21,319 bases of DNA, from contig PYST01000430.1 of assembly GCA_003049485.1 (NCBI GenBank), positions 1 through 21,319 of the forward strand, written 5' to 3'. A program made the position numbers and the translations under genes. How positions within the stretch are numbered: the first letter of the stretch is position 1; each line of letters starts with the position of its first letter. Positions 8,313-18,131 of the stretch are shown piece by piece. The notes under the pieces were generated by a model. It was not told the origin of the DNA. It did not search any database and saw nothing but the letters and a program-made list of their open reading frames with translations. The stretch is from Ophioceras dolichostomum (taxonomy: Eukaryota > Ascomycota > Sordariomycetes > Magnaporthales > Ophioceraceae).

Positions 8313-9659
8313 CAGGGGCCTCATTCGGATCGAACGACGACCAACCCCTGATTCATGGTAGCCGCCCAACATGCCGACAGACCCATCTCCACTTCTTTTA
8401 CGAAGACGACGAGCTCCATGCCCGCCTCCTGCGTCTGATGATGCGAGACGCAAGGGGCGGAGACCCGAGTGGTCACATGCCCAGCAGACAGGCCTCCCTT
8501 CTCCGTGGATCGGAGGCGGAGGGCCGGCTCTCCTCGCTCAGCGGCAACCCCCGGCAGCGCCTCTGAGTAGACAGACTTCTTGCATGCCTGGGTGTCATAT
8601 TTTCGAGTCGCCGTCTGGTCATCTCTTGTGGGGTCGTTTTGCGGGGAGTAGGAAGATGGGCTAGGATGAGCTGAGCTGGCGCTTTGGGATGGAATGGAAG
8701 GCAAATGCACTCAACATCGCCTCCCGCTCATTCCTTGCGTCTCCCCCGAGTCATCGCCAATTCGCCAATGGGTGAGTAATCTCTCTTCGGAATATCGACA
8801 CGAGCATTTCACGAAACACAAACCCAAGAGAGGAAGTCCATGCCACGGTGACCACGTGGCCAGCATTTATCTTTCTTGTGGTCGGCATTCGGACAAGCAA
8901 AGGGACGAACGAATAATGAGCTGAGTGGGGGCTCGGGGGTCTGATTCGCCAATGCGCAAGCTCCCTCTGCGTCCCGGCTACCAACGGCTTTTGTCTCACT
9001 CTCGATTCCAAAGCGCAGAGCGGCAGAACCACCCACCCCACGTGATGGCCAGTCATCGGGCTCTGATAAGGCCCCAAAACAAGCCGCTTTGTGGGGTTTC
9101 ATCATTGACACAGACTTATGCAGCTCTGCCCGGCTGCGCTTGCCTACCTTTACTCTAAACGAAGGAATGAACAACAAAAGCAGGGCGGTGGGGAGGTGGC
9201 GGGTGAAAGCAACTCTCCCGAGACGAGAGATACGGCCAGCCTGAGCCAGCCATGGCCAGCCAACCGGGAACTTTATCACTCCTCCCGGCCATGGACGGCT
9301 TCCGTTTCCCGTCTGCCGCGTTTTCGCCGCTGCGATCTTCGGAGGTAGATCTAGAGATAAAGAACCGCACACAGCACGGACATTATGTCACTTTCCTTTC
9401 AATGTGAATACTATTTATCAGGACCCGTCGCTTCTTGTATGCCTTTTTGTTGGTATGACAACTGAGTTCGTCTGATCTTTGATAGACATAGATACACTTG
9501 AGCGTTTGCAAGCCCATCATCTCTTTGGTCTGTTCCCCTTACCTCGCTTCCATCTTCTGTCTTATCCCTTTACACCCGGAAAAGCCATCCTACCTCGCCG
9601 AAGAGGCCTCATTACCTACTACCTAGATATCCGAGTCAAACACGACTTTAGATCAGCCA
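8313..9659 (+). promoter_or_regulatory. Upstream region of proline dehydrogenase with GATA and CACGTG sites
   Basis: No supported gene in 1.35 kb; open frames on both strands lack any recognisable domain. GATAA cores on either strand occur at about 8867-8871, 9065-9070, 9273-9277, 9356-9360 and 9415-9419, and E-box-like CACGTG occurs at 8853-8858 and 9039-9044. GATA factors of the AreA/NIT2 type activate proline-use genes under nitrogen limitation in other filamentous fungi, so these are plausible sites, but the cores are short and expected by chance at some rate. The last 150 bases before 9660 are pyrimidine-rich, as in many fungal promoters and leaders. Confidence 0.4.
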
Positions 9660-11507
9660 ATGGCAACCAGGACAACATGTTTGCTGCGCGGCAGGCTACC
9701 GCCTGCCCTTTCGGCGGGAAGAGGCAACCACATCCCTGCAGCCGGGAGGGTGGTAGTCGTGGCTTCCTATGAAGGTCATGATTCGCCAGTCACGCACTTC
9801 TCTTCCGCGGGCAGCCGGCCACGGCAGCCTCTTCTATTTGTTCGGATGGCTTCTACTTCGGCGTCGTCAACTCCGCCGGCCGGCCCCGGCATGAGGACTA
9901 TTCACTCCTCATCGAGCAAGCACTCTGCCCCCGATATCGCAGCAGCTTCTACCACAGCCTCCGCCGCCGCTGCAGCACTTCTAAACACAACCGCTGCGGC
10001 AGCAGCAGATGTGCTCTCACCACCACCTCAACAACCATCATCAGAGACCGCAGAGACGATAGTAATGCCGAGGCCTCTTCTACCAAGAGCCAAGAAGGGT
10101 AGCGGCAGCAGCAGCCCCCTCTCGGTCCTCCCTCTAAGCGTAGTCCTCCGCTCATGGGCGACGACAACCATCTCCTCCTCCCCTTACCTCCTCCGCCCCT
10201 CCCTCGCAGTCATGTCAGCGCTGGCCCACACCTCCAATCCGCTCCTGAACCCGGACCGCAATCCGCTGCTGCACTTCCTGCTGAAGAAGACCTTCTACGC
10301 GCAGTTCTGCGCGGGCGAGACGCCGACGGAAGTCAGACAGACCATCGCTAGCTTAAAGCGGATCGGCTTCACGGGAGTGATACTGGGCTACGCGCGCGAG
10401 GTCGTGCTGCCGGAGGAGCAGACCCAAAGTCTGGAGTCGTCGTGCAGCGAGGGCGCTGAGGCGGTCGAGTGCATCCGCACCGAGATCATCCCCTGGGCGG
10501 ATGGCACGATGGAGACGGTGCGGCTGGCCAGCCCGGGCGATTTCGTCGCGCTGAAGTTCACGGGAGCGGGCCGACAGGCGCTCTACCACCTCAGCGCCCG
10601 CCTGCCGCCCTCGCCTGCCCTCGCCTCCGCCATCGACGACATCTGCGCCCTGGCCTCGTCCCGCGGAGTCCGCCTACTATTCGACGCAGAGCAGCAGGCC
10701 GTCCAGGCTGGCATCGACGACTGGACGCTGGCGTACATGCGCCGCCACAACGCCCCTGGCCGATCTGGAGGGGCGGTCGTGTACGGCACCTACCAGGCCT
10801 ACCTGAAGGCCACGCCGCAGGTGCTGACCTCCCACCTCCGAGCCGCGGCGGAGGGCGACTTCGCGCTGGGCGTGAAGCTCGTGAGGGGCGCGTACCTGGG
10901 GTCTGATCCCAGGCATCTGATGCACGATTGCAAGCAGGATACGGACAGGGCGTACGACGGGATCGTGGCTGCGCTTTTGAGGAGGGAGTGGAGCGCGCCG
11001 CTCGAGGTTGAAGGGAGGGAGAATGGAGGGGAAAGGGTGGTGGAGTTTCCGGCGGTTGATATGGTGCTTGCGTCGCACAATGCCGAGTCGGTGAGGAAGG
11101 GGAGGGAGATCGTCGAGGGGGGCCAGGCGAGGACGAAGGAGGTTGCGTTTGCGCAGCTGCAGGGCATGGCGGATGAGGTTAGTTGTGAGCTTGTTGCCGC
11201 CGCCGGAGCCGCGAACGCGAAGGCGAAGACTCAGGAGGAGGCGGTGGCTGTGGTGGGTAGAAAGGACGGCGTCATGGCCAGGGAGGTGAAGAAGAAGCAG
11301 GACGCTCTCCACACGATGCTACTATCCCCGGCCATTCGGTCGTACAAGTACCTCGTCTGGGGCTCGACGGGCGAGTGCATGAAGTACCTCCTCCGACGGG
11401 CGCAGGAGAACCGCGACGCCGTGCAGCGGACGAGGAGTGGGAGGGATGCGATGGCTGCGGAGCTGAGGAGGAGGGCTAGGGCGGTCTTTGGGGGGCTCGG
11501 TGCCTGA
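9660..11507 (+). CDS. PUT1: Proline dehydrogenase (proline oxidase), mitochondrial
   Basis: FAD enzyme that oxidises L-proline to pyrroline-5-carboxylate and passes electrons to the respiratory chain; first step of proline use. A single exon encodes 615 residues. The N-terminus (MATRTTCLLRGRLPPAL) is basic and hydroxylated like a mitochondrial presequence. Residues about 60-170 are Ser/Ala/Pro low complexity. The catalytic barrel follows: FYAQFCAGET, GYAREVVLPEE, LLFDAEQQ (Asp342), VVYGTYQAYLKATP, GVKLVRGAYL (404-413, active-site Lys406 and Arg409), VLASHN, FAQLQGMADE, and KYLVWGSTGECMKYLLRRAQENRDA, whose paired Arg binds the substrate carboxylate in this family. A roughly 45-residue Lys/Ala-rich insert separates the QLQGMADE strand from the last barrel segment. 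The start is the first ATG of the open frame and gives a sensible presequence; the ATG at 9846 is an alternative. Intact and convergent with CGI121. Confidence 0.95.
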   Translation: MATRTTCLLRGRLPPALSAGRGNHIPAAGRVVVVASYEGHDSPVTHFSSAGSRPRQPLLFVRMASTSASSTPPAGPGMRTIHSSSSKHSAPDIAAASTTASAAAAALLNTTAAAAADVLSPPPQQPSSETAETIVMPRPLLPRAKKGSGSSSPLSVLPLSVVLRSWATTTISSSPYLLRPSLAVMSALAHTSNPLLNPDRNPLLHFLLKKTFYAQFCAGETPTEVRQTIASLKRIGFTGVILGYAREVVLPEEQTQSLESSCSEGAEAVECIRTEIIPWADGTMETVRLASPGDFVALKFTGAGRQALYHLSARLPPSPALASAIDDICALASSRGVRLLFDAEQQAVQAGIDDWTLAYMRRHNAPGRSGGAVVYGTYQAYLKATPQVLTSHLRAAAEGDFALGVKLVRGAYLGSDPRHLMHDCKQDTDRAYDGIVAALLRREWSAPLEVEGRENGGERVVEFPAVDMVLASHNAESVRKGREIVEGGQARTKEVAFAQLQGMADEVSCELVAAAGAANAKAKTQEEAVAVVGRKDGVMAREVKKKQDALHTMLLSPAIRSYKYLVWGSTGECMKYLLRRAQENRDAVQRTRSGRDAMAAELRRRARAVFGGLGA

Positions 11508-11957
11508 TCGAGCTTTCGTGCGTGTAGTCGTCCTGTCTGATTTGCATCGGTCTTCAGCGGGCGGGCGGGCGGCTGCGATGATTCCCTTCTGACACTATGA
11601 TGAGTTTTTCCATTCCCATCATAGTGGACAGGTGTATGCATGCACCTAAGATACTGTGAGAGTTGACCCCAGATAGTATGCTTTGATGATGAATGAATTA
11701 TGATTGCATTGCCAAGCCAACCACCTCTACCTTGATGGCAGGATCCCCGAGAGATCCTGTAAGATTCCCGCCGCTCCGGAACGCCATACGCCTGCCTGTC
11801 CTGAAGCAACCCGACCCCCCGATATGCACGGTTTTCCTATAACATACTCCGTACAATATGCCCCTTTACACGCCACATCCCAGCATAACCCAGACCAAAC
11901 AAAACCCAACCGCCCCTGCCAGATGCAATAAATACTTCCACCGCCATCTAGCTAACC
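11508..11957. other. Convergent 3' region between PUT1 and CGI121
   Basis: No gene. It should carry both polyadenylation regions. Two dyads stand out: a 10-bp perfect stem, CACTATGATG (11593-11602) with CATCATAGTG (11617-11626), and a near-palindrome around TGCATGCA (11631-11646), both shortly after the PUT1 stop. Confidence 0.5.
11593..11626 (+). repeat. 10-bp inverted repeat (hairpin) in the PUT1 3' region
   Basis: The arms CACTATGATG and CATCATAGTG are exact reverse complements with a 14-nt loop, beginning 86 bases after the PUT1 stop codon. A role in 3'-end formation or mRNA stability is possible but unproven. Confidence 0.5.
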
Positions 11958-13000
11958 TCACAACCCCCTCAACGCCATCCCCCCCAATATCAACATTTCC
12001 ATCCCCCTCCTCCTCGCCACCTCATCGTCCTCCGCCTCCGCGCCAGTCTTCTTCTGTCCCCCTAACGCCGCCGCGCCGTTGAGCTTGTAGTACTTGCGCA
12101 CCTTGGCCCAGTCCGTGGCCGGGGCGATATTATCGTCCGTAAACGGCAGGGGCGTGCCGCCTTCCACGTTGTCGCGGAGGTGGCGCCACACCTCCTCCTT
12201 CTCCTCTGCCGACGGAGCAGTGGAGGAGGGTGTTGATGTTGATGTTGACGTTGAGTCCGAGGAAGTGGAAGTAGGGAAAAGGACTTTGATGGCGATGACG
12301 TCTTTCGTCGCGGGGGAGATGCCGTAGCGGCGGTATGCTTCCGTTATCTGTTTAGGCGGGCAGTAAGTTGGTTTGCTTGTTTGCACGAGAGTTCGGCAGG
12401 TAGGCAGGTAGGTAGGTACGAAGGGCAACCGGCCCGAGGGACGGGGGTGAAGCGAGAGCATGCATGTTCTTGCTGTGTGGGATTGGACCCACGGGAGGGG
12501 AGGGAAGAGGGGAGGAGAGGAGAGGAGAGGAGAGCAAGCACGGAATAGGTGTAGGTAGGTGTAGGTTAGGTAGGTAAGGTAGGCTAGTTGCATACGTTAT
12601 TCGAAGGACTCAAACAAAATACAATCTCAGAATGCACGTTCGCCGTGCGCAGCCCTGTTTCTCCTAAAAGAGCGTTCATGGCCCGGAACACGGCGGCCTG
12701 CACGTGCGTGACGCTCGCGACGGCGGACGCGTCGATCAGCGCGTACTCGAAGGCCGGGTTCCGCGCCAGCAGCTGCGAGTGCAGGAACGCCGAGTTCTTG
12801 ACGTCGCGGAAGAAGGCGGCGTGCACGGCGTGCGTCGCGGGGAGGTGTTCTAATGGGAGGGGCGTCAGGAGGTTTTCACTTTGGCTTTGGCTTTGGCTGT
12901 CTGCTTTGGTAGGAGGAGGTGGTGGTGGTCTTGGTTGTTGGGCTTGTGGAGGAGGAGGAGGGGGGGCGGCGGCGGTGGTGGTGGAGTCGTCAGTGGCCAT
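11958..13000 (-). CDS. CGI121: EKC/KEOPS complex subunit CGI121
   Basis: CGI121 (TPRKB in animals) is the KEOPS subunit that helps dock tRNA for the t6A37 modification made by Kae1; in yeast the complex also affects telomeres and transcription. Exon 1 13000-12596, intron 12595-12348 (GTATGC donor, ACAG acceptor, phase 0) and exon 2 12347-11958 give 264 residues. Family hallmarks are LPLEHLPATHAVHAAFFRDVKN, FEYALIDASAVASVTHVQAAVFRA, VHSEIVFCLSPSNN, and after the intron ITEAYRRYGISPATKDVIAIKV, then a DNIAPATDWAKVRKYYKLN tail. The start ATG at 13000 gives about 45 residues of Pro/Gln/Ser low complexity before the domain. A Ser/Thr run (about 159-176) and an acidic/Arg tail segment explain the extra length over the roughly 180 residues of yeast CGI121. 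The 248-base intron is rich in AGGTAGGT and GGAGA repeats. Intact. Confidence 0.92.
12397..12585. repeat. AGGTAGGT and (GGAGA)n simple repeats in the CGI121 intron
   Basis: AGGTAGGT-type repeats at 12397-12419 and 12546-12585 flank a (GGAGA)n run at about 12509-12535. They lie within the single CGI121 intron and probably account for its length of 248 bases, long for this genome, where the other modelled introns are 63-171 bases. Confidence 0.8.
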
Positions 13001-14648
13001 CGTCTGAAGATACAGAGATCCGGGGGCGTTTGGTGCTATGTCACGCAACCTCGGCGGACGGACGGACAGTGTGAAGTAATTCAAAGGACGACCGCTACAG
13101 CTTGTCGCAGAGTCTGGCGAGGAGTGATAGTATGTGAAGGCACTAACAATGTCGTGGTCGTGCGCTCGTCGACGGGTTGGAGGGGAGCTTGAGGTAGAGC
13201 TCGCGATCTTTTTTTTTTTTTGGGCGGGGTGACGTCGGTTGAGCACGGACCACGGCAACCCCCTTTCTTCCCCCTGAAATCATCAATCGTCAGAATTTTC
13301 AAAATCACGAGCCCAGACCTTTCATCCATGCAACTGAAGCGATAGATGCCAATAGGCCGGTATGGTATCTATTATGTGTGCGTAGAAGAACTACTTAGGT
13401 ACCTGCTACCTTGGCTATTACTGCGCCAGCTTACAAGGAAGCTCAGGACTTGTAGGTGCGCACTGCTCCTACCGAAGATACGGCGATGATATTTCTCCCA
13501 GAAGTCAGAAAACCTAAGATATGTAGCACCTGACGCCAATATGTACGCGTGTGTGTCTCCCCTAGTCTTCTCTCTCTTCTTTATTCTCCTGGCCTCCTGA
13601 GTATGGGAGGAGAATAGAAAGCGCGGGTTTGATACCAACAACATGTGGTTATGTGTGGTAGGTAGGCAGGTGCCCGAAACCAGCAAAGGACAAAAACAAG
13701 AAATTCTGGCAATAGTGCCAGTTTGTGTAGGTAGATAATTGGCGATGTGCTGCAGCCTATTTCCCCCGGGACACACACCCTAACCCCTTCACTCCATTCC
13801 CCTCCCTTGGAAATGCATAGAAACAGCGAATGAGATAGGTAGTAGAGTGAGAGGGAGAGAATAAGCAGGTACAGGGAGCCGGAAGATGGCAACCCTCGGC
13901 TCAAAGAAAAACGAATTGAAGCATTGGAAAAAGGAGAAAAGAAAAACTCCAATGAGGTGGAATGATGGCGAACGCCCTGCAACACCCCTGCTGCCGTGTG
14001 GTTCCGGTCAAAGGTGGTCGTCTGTAAAGAACAGACAGGAAGAAACTAGGTTGTAACCACGGAGACCGGTGATGACGACGGCAAAAGCAAATCAAACAAG
14101 CAATGACAATGGGTGATGGACGGTATGCCCGAGCAGGTTTTTCTCTTTCTCTTCTCTCTTTTCTCTTCATCTCTTTGTTTTGTTCCCCCCATCCGTCTCA
14201 GCGCGAGCTTTTCTTCTTCTTCTTCTGTTTCGTTCTTCTGCGAACACGTAGGTGCCTAGGTAGGTGGGTTTGTGCAAGAGATCCTCCCCCAGAGACTTCT
14301 ACTTCTTTCGAGGACAAAGGCGTGAGGATAAAAATAGTTGGTGGACGACAGCTATGTGTGGTGCCGCTTGGAGTTCAAAATAGAGCCATAGTGCCCGCGC
14401 ATTCTAGTAGGTTAGATAGTACCGAGGAATGGATTGTAGACTCTGGTTCGTTTTGAAAGGAACGAGGGAGCAGCCGTATCAGGATTGGCTTCGAATAAAA
14501 GAAGGGTAGTTAGCTGGACAGCTAAGAGTGGCAGAGCCAGATGTAGGCGGAGCCAGGCGCGGGGAGCGCTAGTCCGGCTCAGCAAAGTGGCCGCTGAGCG
14601 ACGGAGTAAGAGACGAGGAAAGGCTCACGAAGCCTTCCTTTCTTTCCT
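13001..14648. other. Intergenic region: CGI121 promoter and transcription-factor 3' region
   Basis: No recognisable gene in 1.65 kb. The part near 13001 should be the CGI121 promoter and leader, with a T12 run at about 13209-13220. The part up to 14648 should contain the 3' untranslated region of the transcription factor. AGGTA/CCTA clusters occur at about 13395-13412, 13657-13671 and 14248-14268. Open frames on both strands are Ser/Arg/Leu-rich from simple repeats and show no domains. Confidence 0.45.
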
Positions 14649-17600
14649 CTACGCCTCGCTCCCAGCCGACGCCGCCGCCTCGCTGAACAGCAGCAGCGGC
14701 CACTGCTGCGCTGCGGCGGCAGCTATCTCCGCAAGACTTCCGCTGCTGTTCGTTCTTCCAGCGGAGTCCGACGGCGCGCCGGAGCCGTCCCTCGGCTGTT
14801 GCGCGGGCGAACCGGACGGTAGTGATTGTGGTGGCACGTTTGCCACGCCGCCGCCGCTGCCGCCACCGCTGCCCAGATCGCGAAGCGCGTCGGCAACGAA
14901 CCGTTCCTGAGAGCCGATGATAGCGATCGTCCAGTCGTGCCAGGTGCTGCTCCCTCCGGAGCCGGGTCGCCGCTCATCTGCTACCACCGACGCCGAGGCC
15001 TCGGCAGATTGTGGTAGTGGCGGTGGTGGTGGCCCTCCTCCCTGAGCTGGGGCTGGGGTCGGGCCAGTCTGGTTGTGGCTGGGGTTGTTGCTCGCCGCCG
15101 CGGCGAGCTGCTGCGTCGCCTGCGAGGCGAAGGCCATGAGGGAGTTCTGGGTTGTCGCGGTGGTGGATGGTGGCTGAGAAGCCGGAGGGCCGCCGGTGTC
15201 TCCCGCCTGTGGTGAAGTCGCTGCGGCAACGGCTGCCACAGCTGCCGCCGCTGTTGCTGTCGCGTCGTATATACTGTAACCGCCTTCGTTGGCGGCTGCA
15301 GCTGACGAACCCGGCGCCGAACCAGGGCCTGGTGCAGGCACCGCGACCGCTCCGGGGCTTGCGCCATTGGTCACAACAGATCCCTGGTCGCCGTATCCGG
15401 CGATCGGCTGGAATGATATTGATGAGGATGGAACGGCGCCGGTGGATGTAGGGTCGTAGTAACCGCCGTTACGGTTCGCTGAGGAGGCGTCGCTCGCTGT
15501 CGAGCCGTTCGTGGTCGGCGCCCCGGGCTGCGGTTGCTGGTGATGGTGGTGCTGTAGAAGCTGGTCCCGGTCGAGAATCGGCGGTTGATGTGGTGCTGGG
15601 GGGGTCCCATTCGGTGTTCTCCGGCCCATGTCCGTCTCGATCCATTGTATTGTGTAGTTGATTACTCGGCTTACCTCTTTACAGAGGCCAACGTGCGATC
15701 CTATGTACCCGGCGAAAGGGTTGTCTTGTTAGATTACCTAGCTCTCAGGTTACCAGCTCCGTTGGTTTCGCGTATCTGCGGCCATACTCAAATGCAACAC
15801 GCAACGGAACAACCAAGGCGAGAGAAATACCAGAAGTCAAAGGAAAAGGATACCCACCTAGTAGAAGGCCTATTTCCGAAATGATGCTCAGCCACAGCTT
15901 CATGTCCTGCTTCAGCAACTCAACCTCCTCCTGCGTGATGTGGAACCGCCTCTCCCAGTTCGAGACCAGAGTGCAAAAGCAGGCGGCGACGTAGACGGAC
16001 AGCTGGTACCACGTCGTGTCGAGCGACTTGAGCTTGAGCAGCACGAGGATGTGCTTCAACAGCTTACGCGCAGTCTCCTCGCATATCCTCGTGTTCTCAG
16101 CCTGGTATTTTGGGTCCGTCGACGTGCACACCGAGGGGTGGCGGAGGCAAAGGCGGAACTCGAGCGCGAACGACTGCGCGTACAGCGCGAACATCTGCGT
16201 GTTGGTCCCCCTGTTGTTCTCGATCTTCAGCTCCGCCGGCAGGTCGTCCTGCCAGATCCGCAGCTGGTCCTCCAGCCTCCGCACCACCTCCTCGTGTCGG
16301 CTCGGGTCGCGCCGGACGCTGTACAGATTTGTGTACATCTCCATGTACAGCGGGATGATCTTGTGAGCCACCAGCCCGACCAGGTAAGGGGCGCTGCCGA
16401 TGCGTGTTCCCTCCTTGATGCCATCGGCGGTGAGGCACTCGTCCGGGATGGCCAGCGGGAACGGCACGTCGAACTCCTCCAGGATGGTTGGCATCGGCCT
16501 GCCCAGTCTGCCATTCAAAGTCACGAGTAGCAACAGGAGACACCACCAGGCACGGCTTCGCATCTCCGACTCGAGCGTGACCGGAGCACCATCGGCTCTC
16601 GGGGACCGATGCAAGTGCAATTCGATAGCCTTAGTGTAGGCGTAGTTGACCAACATGCACGCGCACCCAGGTTTTGGAAAGCTTCGCATGTGGTTGCCCA
16701 GCAGCACCAGCGCCTGGACAGCCGTGAGGGAATGGTCCATCATAACGTCGTACATCCTGCTCAGACACCAGTGGTAGTGCTGGTTGGACAACTCGTTCAG
16801 TCGCTTCTGCTTTTCGCGATCGTCGTGGTTGCGCACGCCGTACTGGAAGTATATTGTCGCGAACACCATGTGCACAACCACGAGTTCTGAGACTGTTGGC
16901 TTGAATGTGCCGTCGTCATAGAGGCGCGTCAACTAGGTAGCAGATGAGAAAGGGGAAGATTAGCCGAGGTGGTCATGAACACGGGATCAATCTAGTGGTT
17001 CCCGGCCCAACGAGCGAGGTGGGCAGGGGTTGGTCGCGAGTCCAATCAACTTACAAGGGCCAAGTGAGAAGGCTTGTGAAGGACTGGCATGAAAGGGTAG
17101 ACCATTAAGAAGTACCACTCCGAGTACTCAAACGCGTCGTTCCGGGGAGGCAGCTCTACACCCTCTATAGGCGGATTTATGTTCATTGCGGACTGCAGGA
17201 AGGCTTGTATGGACTTGTTGTATATGGGCGCTCGCGGTGCCGAGTTGGGTGGCAGCTCGTCCATCTCAGGTGCGGCAAACGAAGAGATATCGATGGTGGT
17301 GCCGAGGATAGACAGCTTGGTGCCGTTGATGGCGCTCACGGGAGCGCTGTCGAAGCCGACGCCGAGATGTGTGCCGCCTCCCCGACGCGGCTCCAGTGAT
17401 GAAGAGTTCGCGAACGACGTGGGCTGTGATATTGGAGGGGCCGGGCGCGTCTGCCGAGTCCGCACCCACGCCGAGCCGACTTGCGACCACTGCCCCTTGG
17501 CCATGGGGTCGTTTGGCGGCATCACGGGGTTGCCCATCTGGTCGAACGTCACCCCTGGTGGGTAGTTGGTCGCGAAGGGCGCCCACTGGTACGGCCTGAC

Positions 17601-18131
17601 CTCGACGCCGTTATTCTCTAGCACCTTCTCCAGCGCTCGGATGTGGTTCATCATGTCGGTCTTCTCCTGCTCCAGCTCGATCATGTAGCCTCGCCGCTCG
17701 GTGCGGCCCGTTACCCGGTCGGTCACAAAACACTCGAGGTTCTGATTTGTGCAATGTGAACAGCCCTGTGGGAGGGCATCGCATCTGATCTTGCGGACCT
17801 GTTTGGAGGTGGTTGTGAGGGGTCAGTCAGTCGTGAGATTCCAAAAATTGCTCTTGCCTTCCTCTTCCTCTTTGCGCTTGCTCCAACTGTTGCTCGCCTC
17901 TCGCCGGCTTCTGTCGTCTGTCCCGTTTGTTCTGTCCACAGCCGTCCACCGTCGTCTCTTGTTGCGCACCTTACAGCGGTCGCAGGCCTGGCCGGTACGG
18001 CTGAAGCCCTGCAATTTGTGCTTGACCACGCTGGAGAAGTCCTCCTCTAGCCGGGGAAGCTTCATCTTGGCTCCAGGCGGAAACTCGGCCGGCTCGCCGG
18101 GTCGCTTTACCGGCCGACCGCCGGGAGGCAT
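14649..18131 (-). CDS. Zn2Cys6 fungal-specific transcription factor (MHR domain)
   Basis: Four exons: 18131-17970, 17798-17055, 16932-15858 and 15700-14649 (introns 17969-17799, 17054-16933, 15857-15701). The phases agree and give 1010 residues. Splicing the first intron rebuilds the binuclear zinc cluster: Cys50, 53, 60, 67, 70 and 77 with spacing C-x2-C-x6-C-x6-C-x2-C-x6-C, after a conserved-looking basic N-terminus. A linker/coiled coil follows (YMIELEQEKTDMMNHIRALEKVLENN, about 89-114). Exon 3 (303-660) holds the fungal_trans middle homology region: Leu-rich helices, GRLGRPMP, and LWLSIISEIGLLLG. Exon 4 opens with KEVSRVINYTIQWIETDMGRR, then a long Gln/Ala/Gly/Pro-rich, activation-like tail containing one conserved-looking patch, TWHDWTIAIIGSQERF, about 100 residues from the end. 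Nuclear DNA-binding regulator; targets unknown. Branch sites are GGCTAAT (intron 2) and CTAAC (intron 3). The intron 3 donor GTGGGT and acceptor CATAG are the least certain junctions. Confidence 0.86.

Noticed and set aside
10677..11312. 211-codon minus-strand open frame opposite proline dehydrogenase
   Set aside because: Antisense shadow of a highly GC-rich exon with strong codon bias; no domain.
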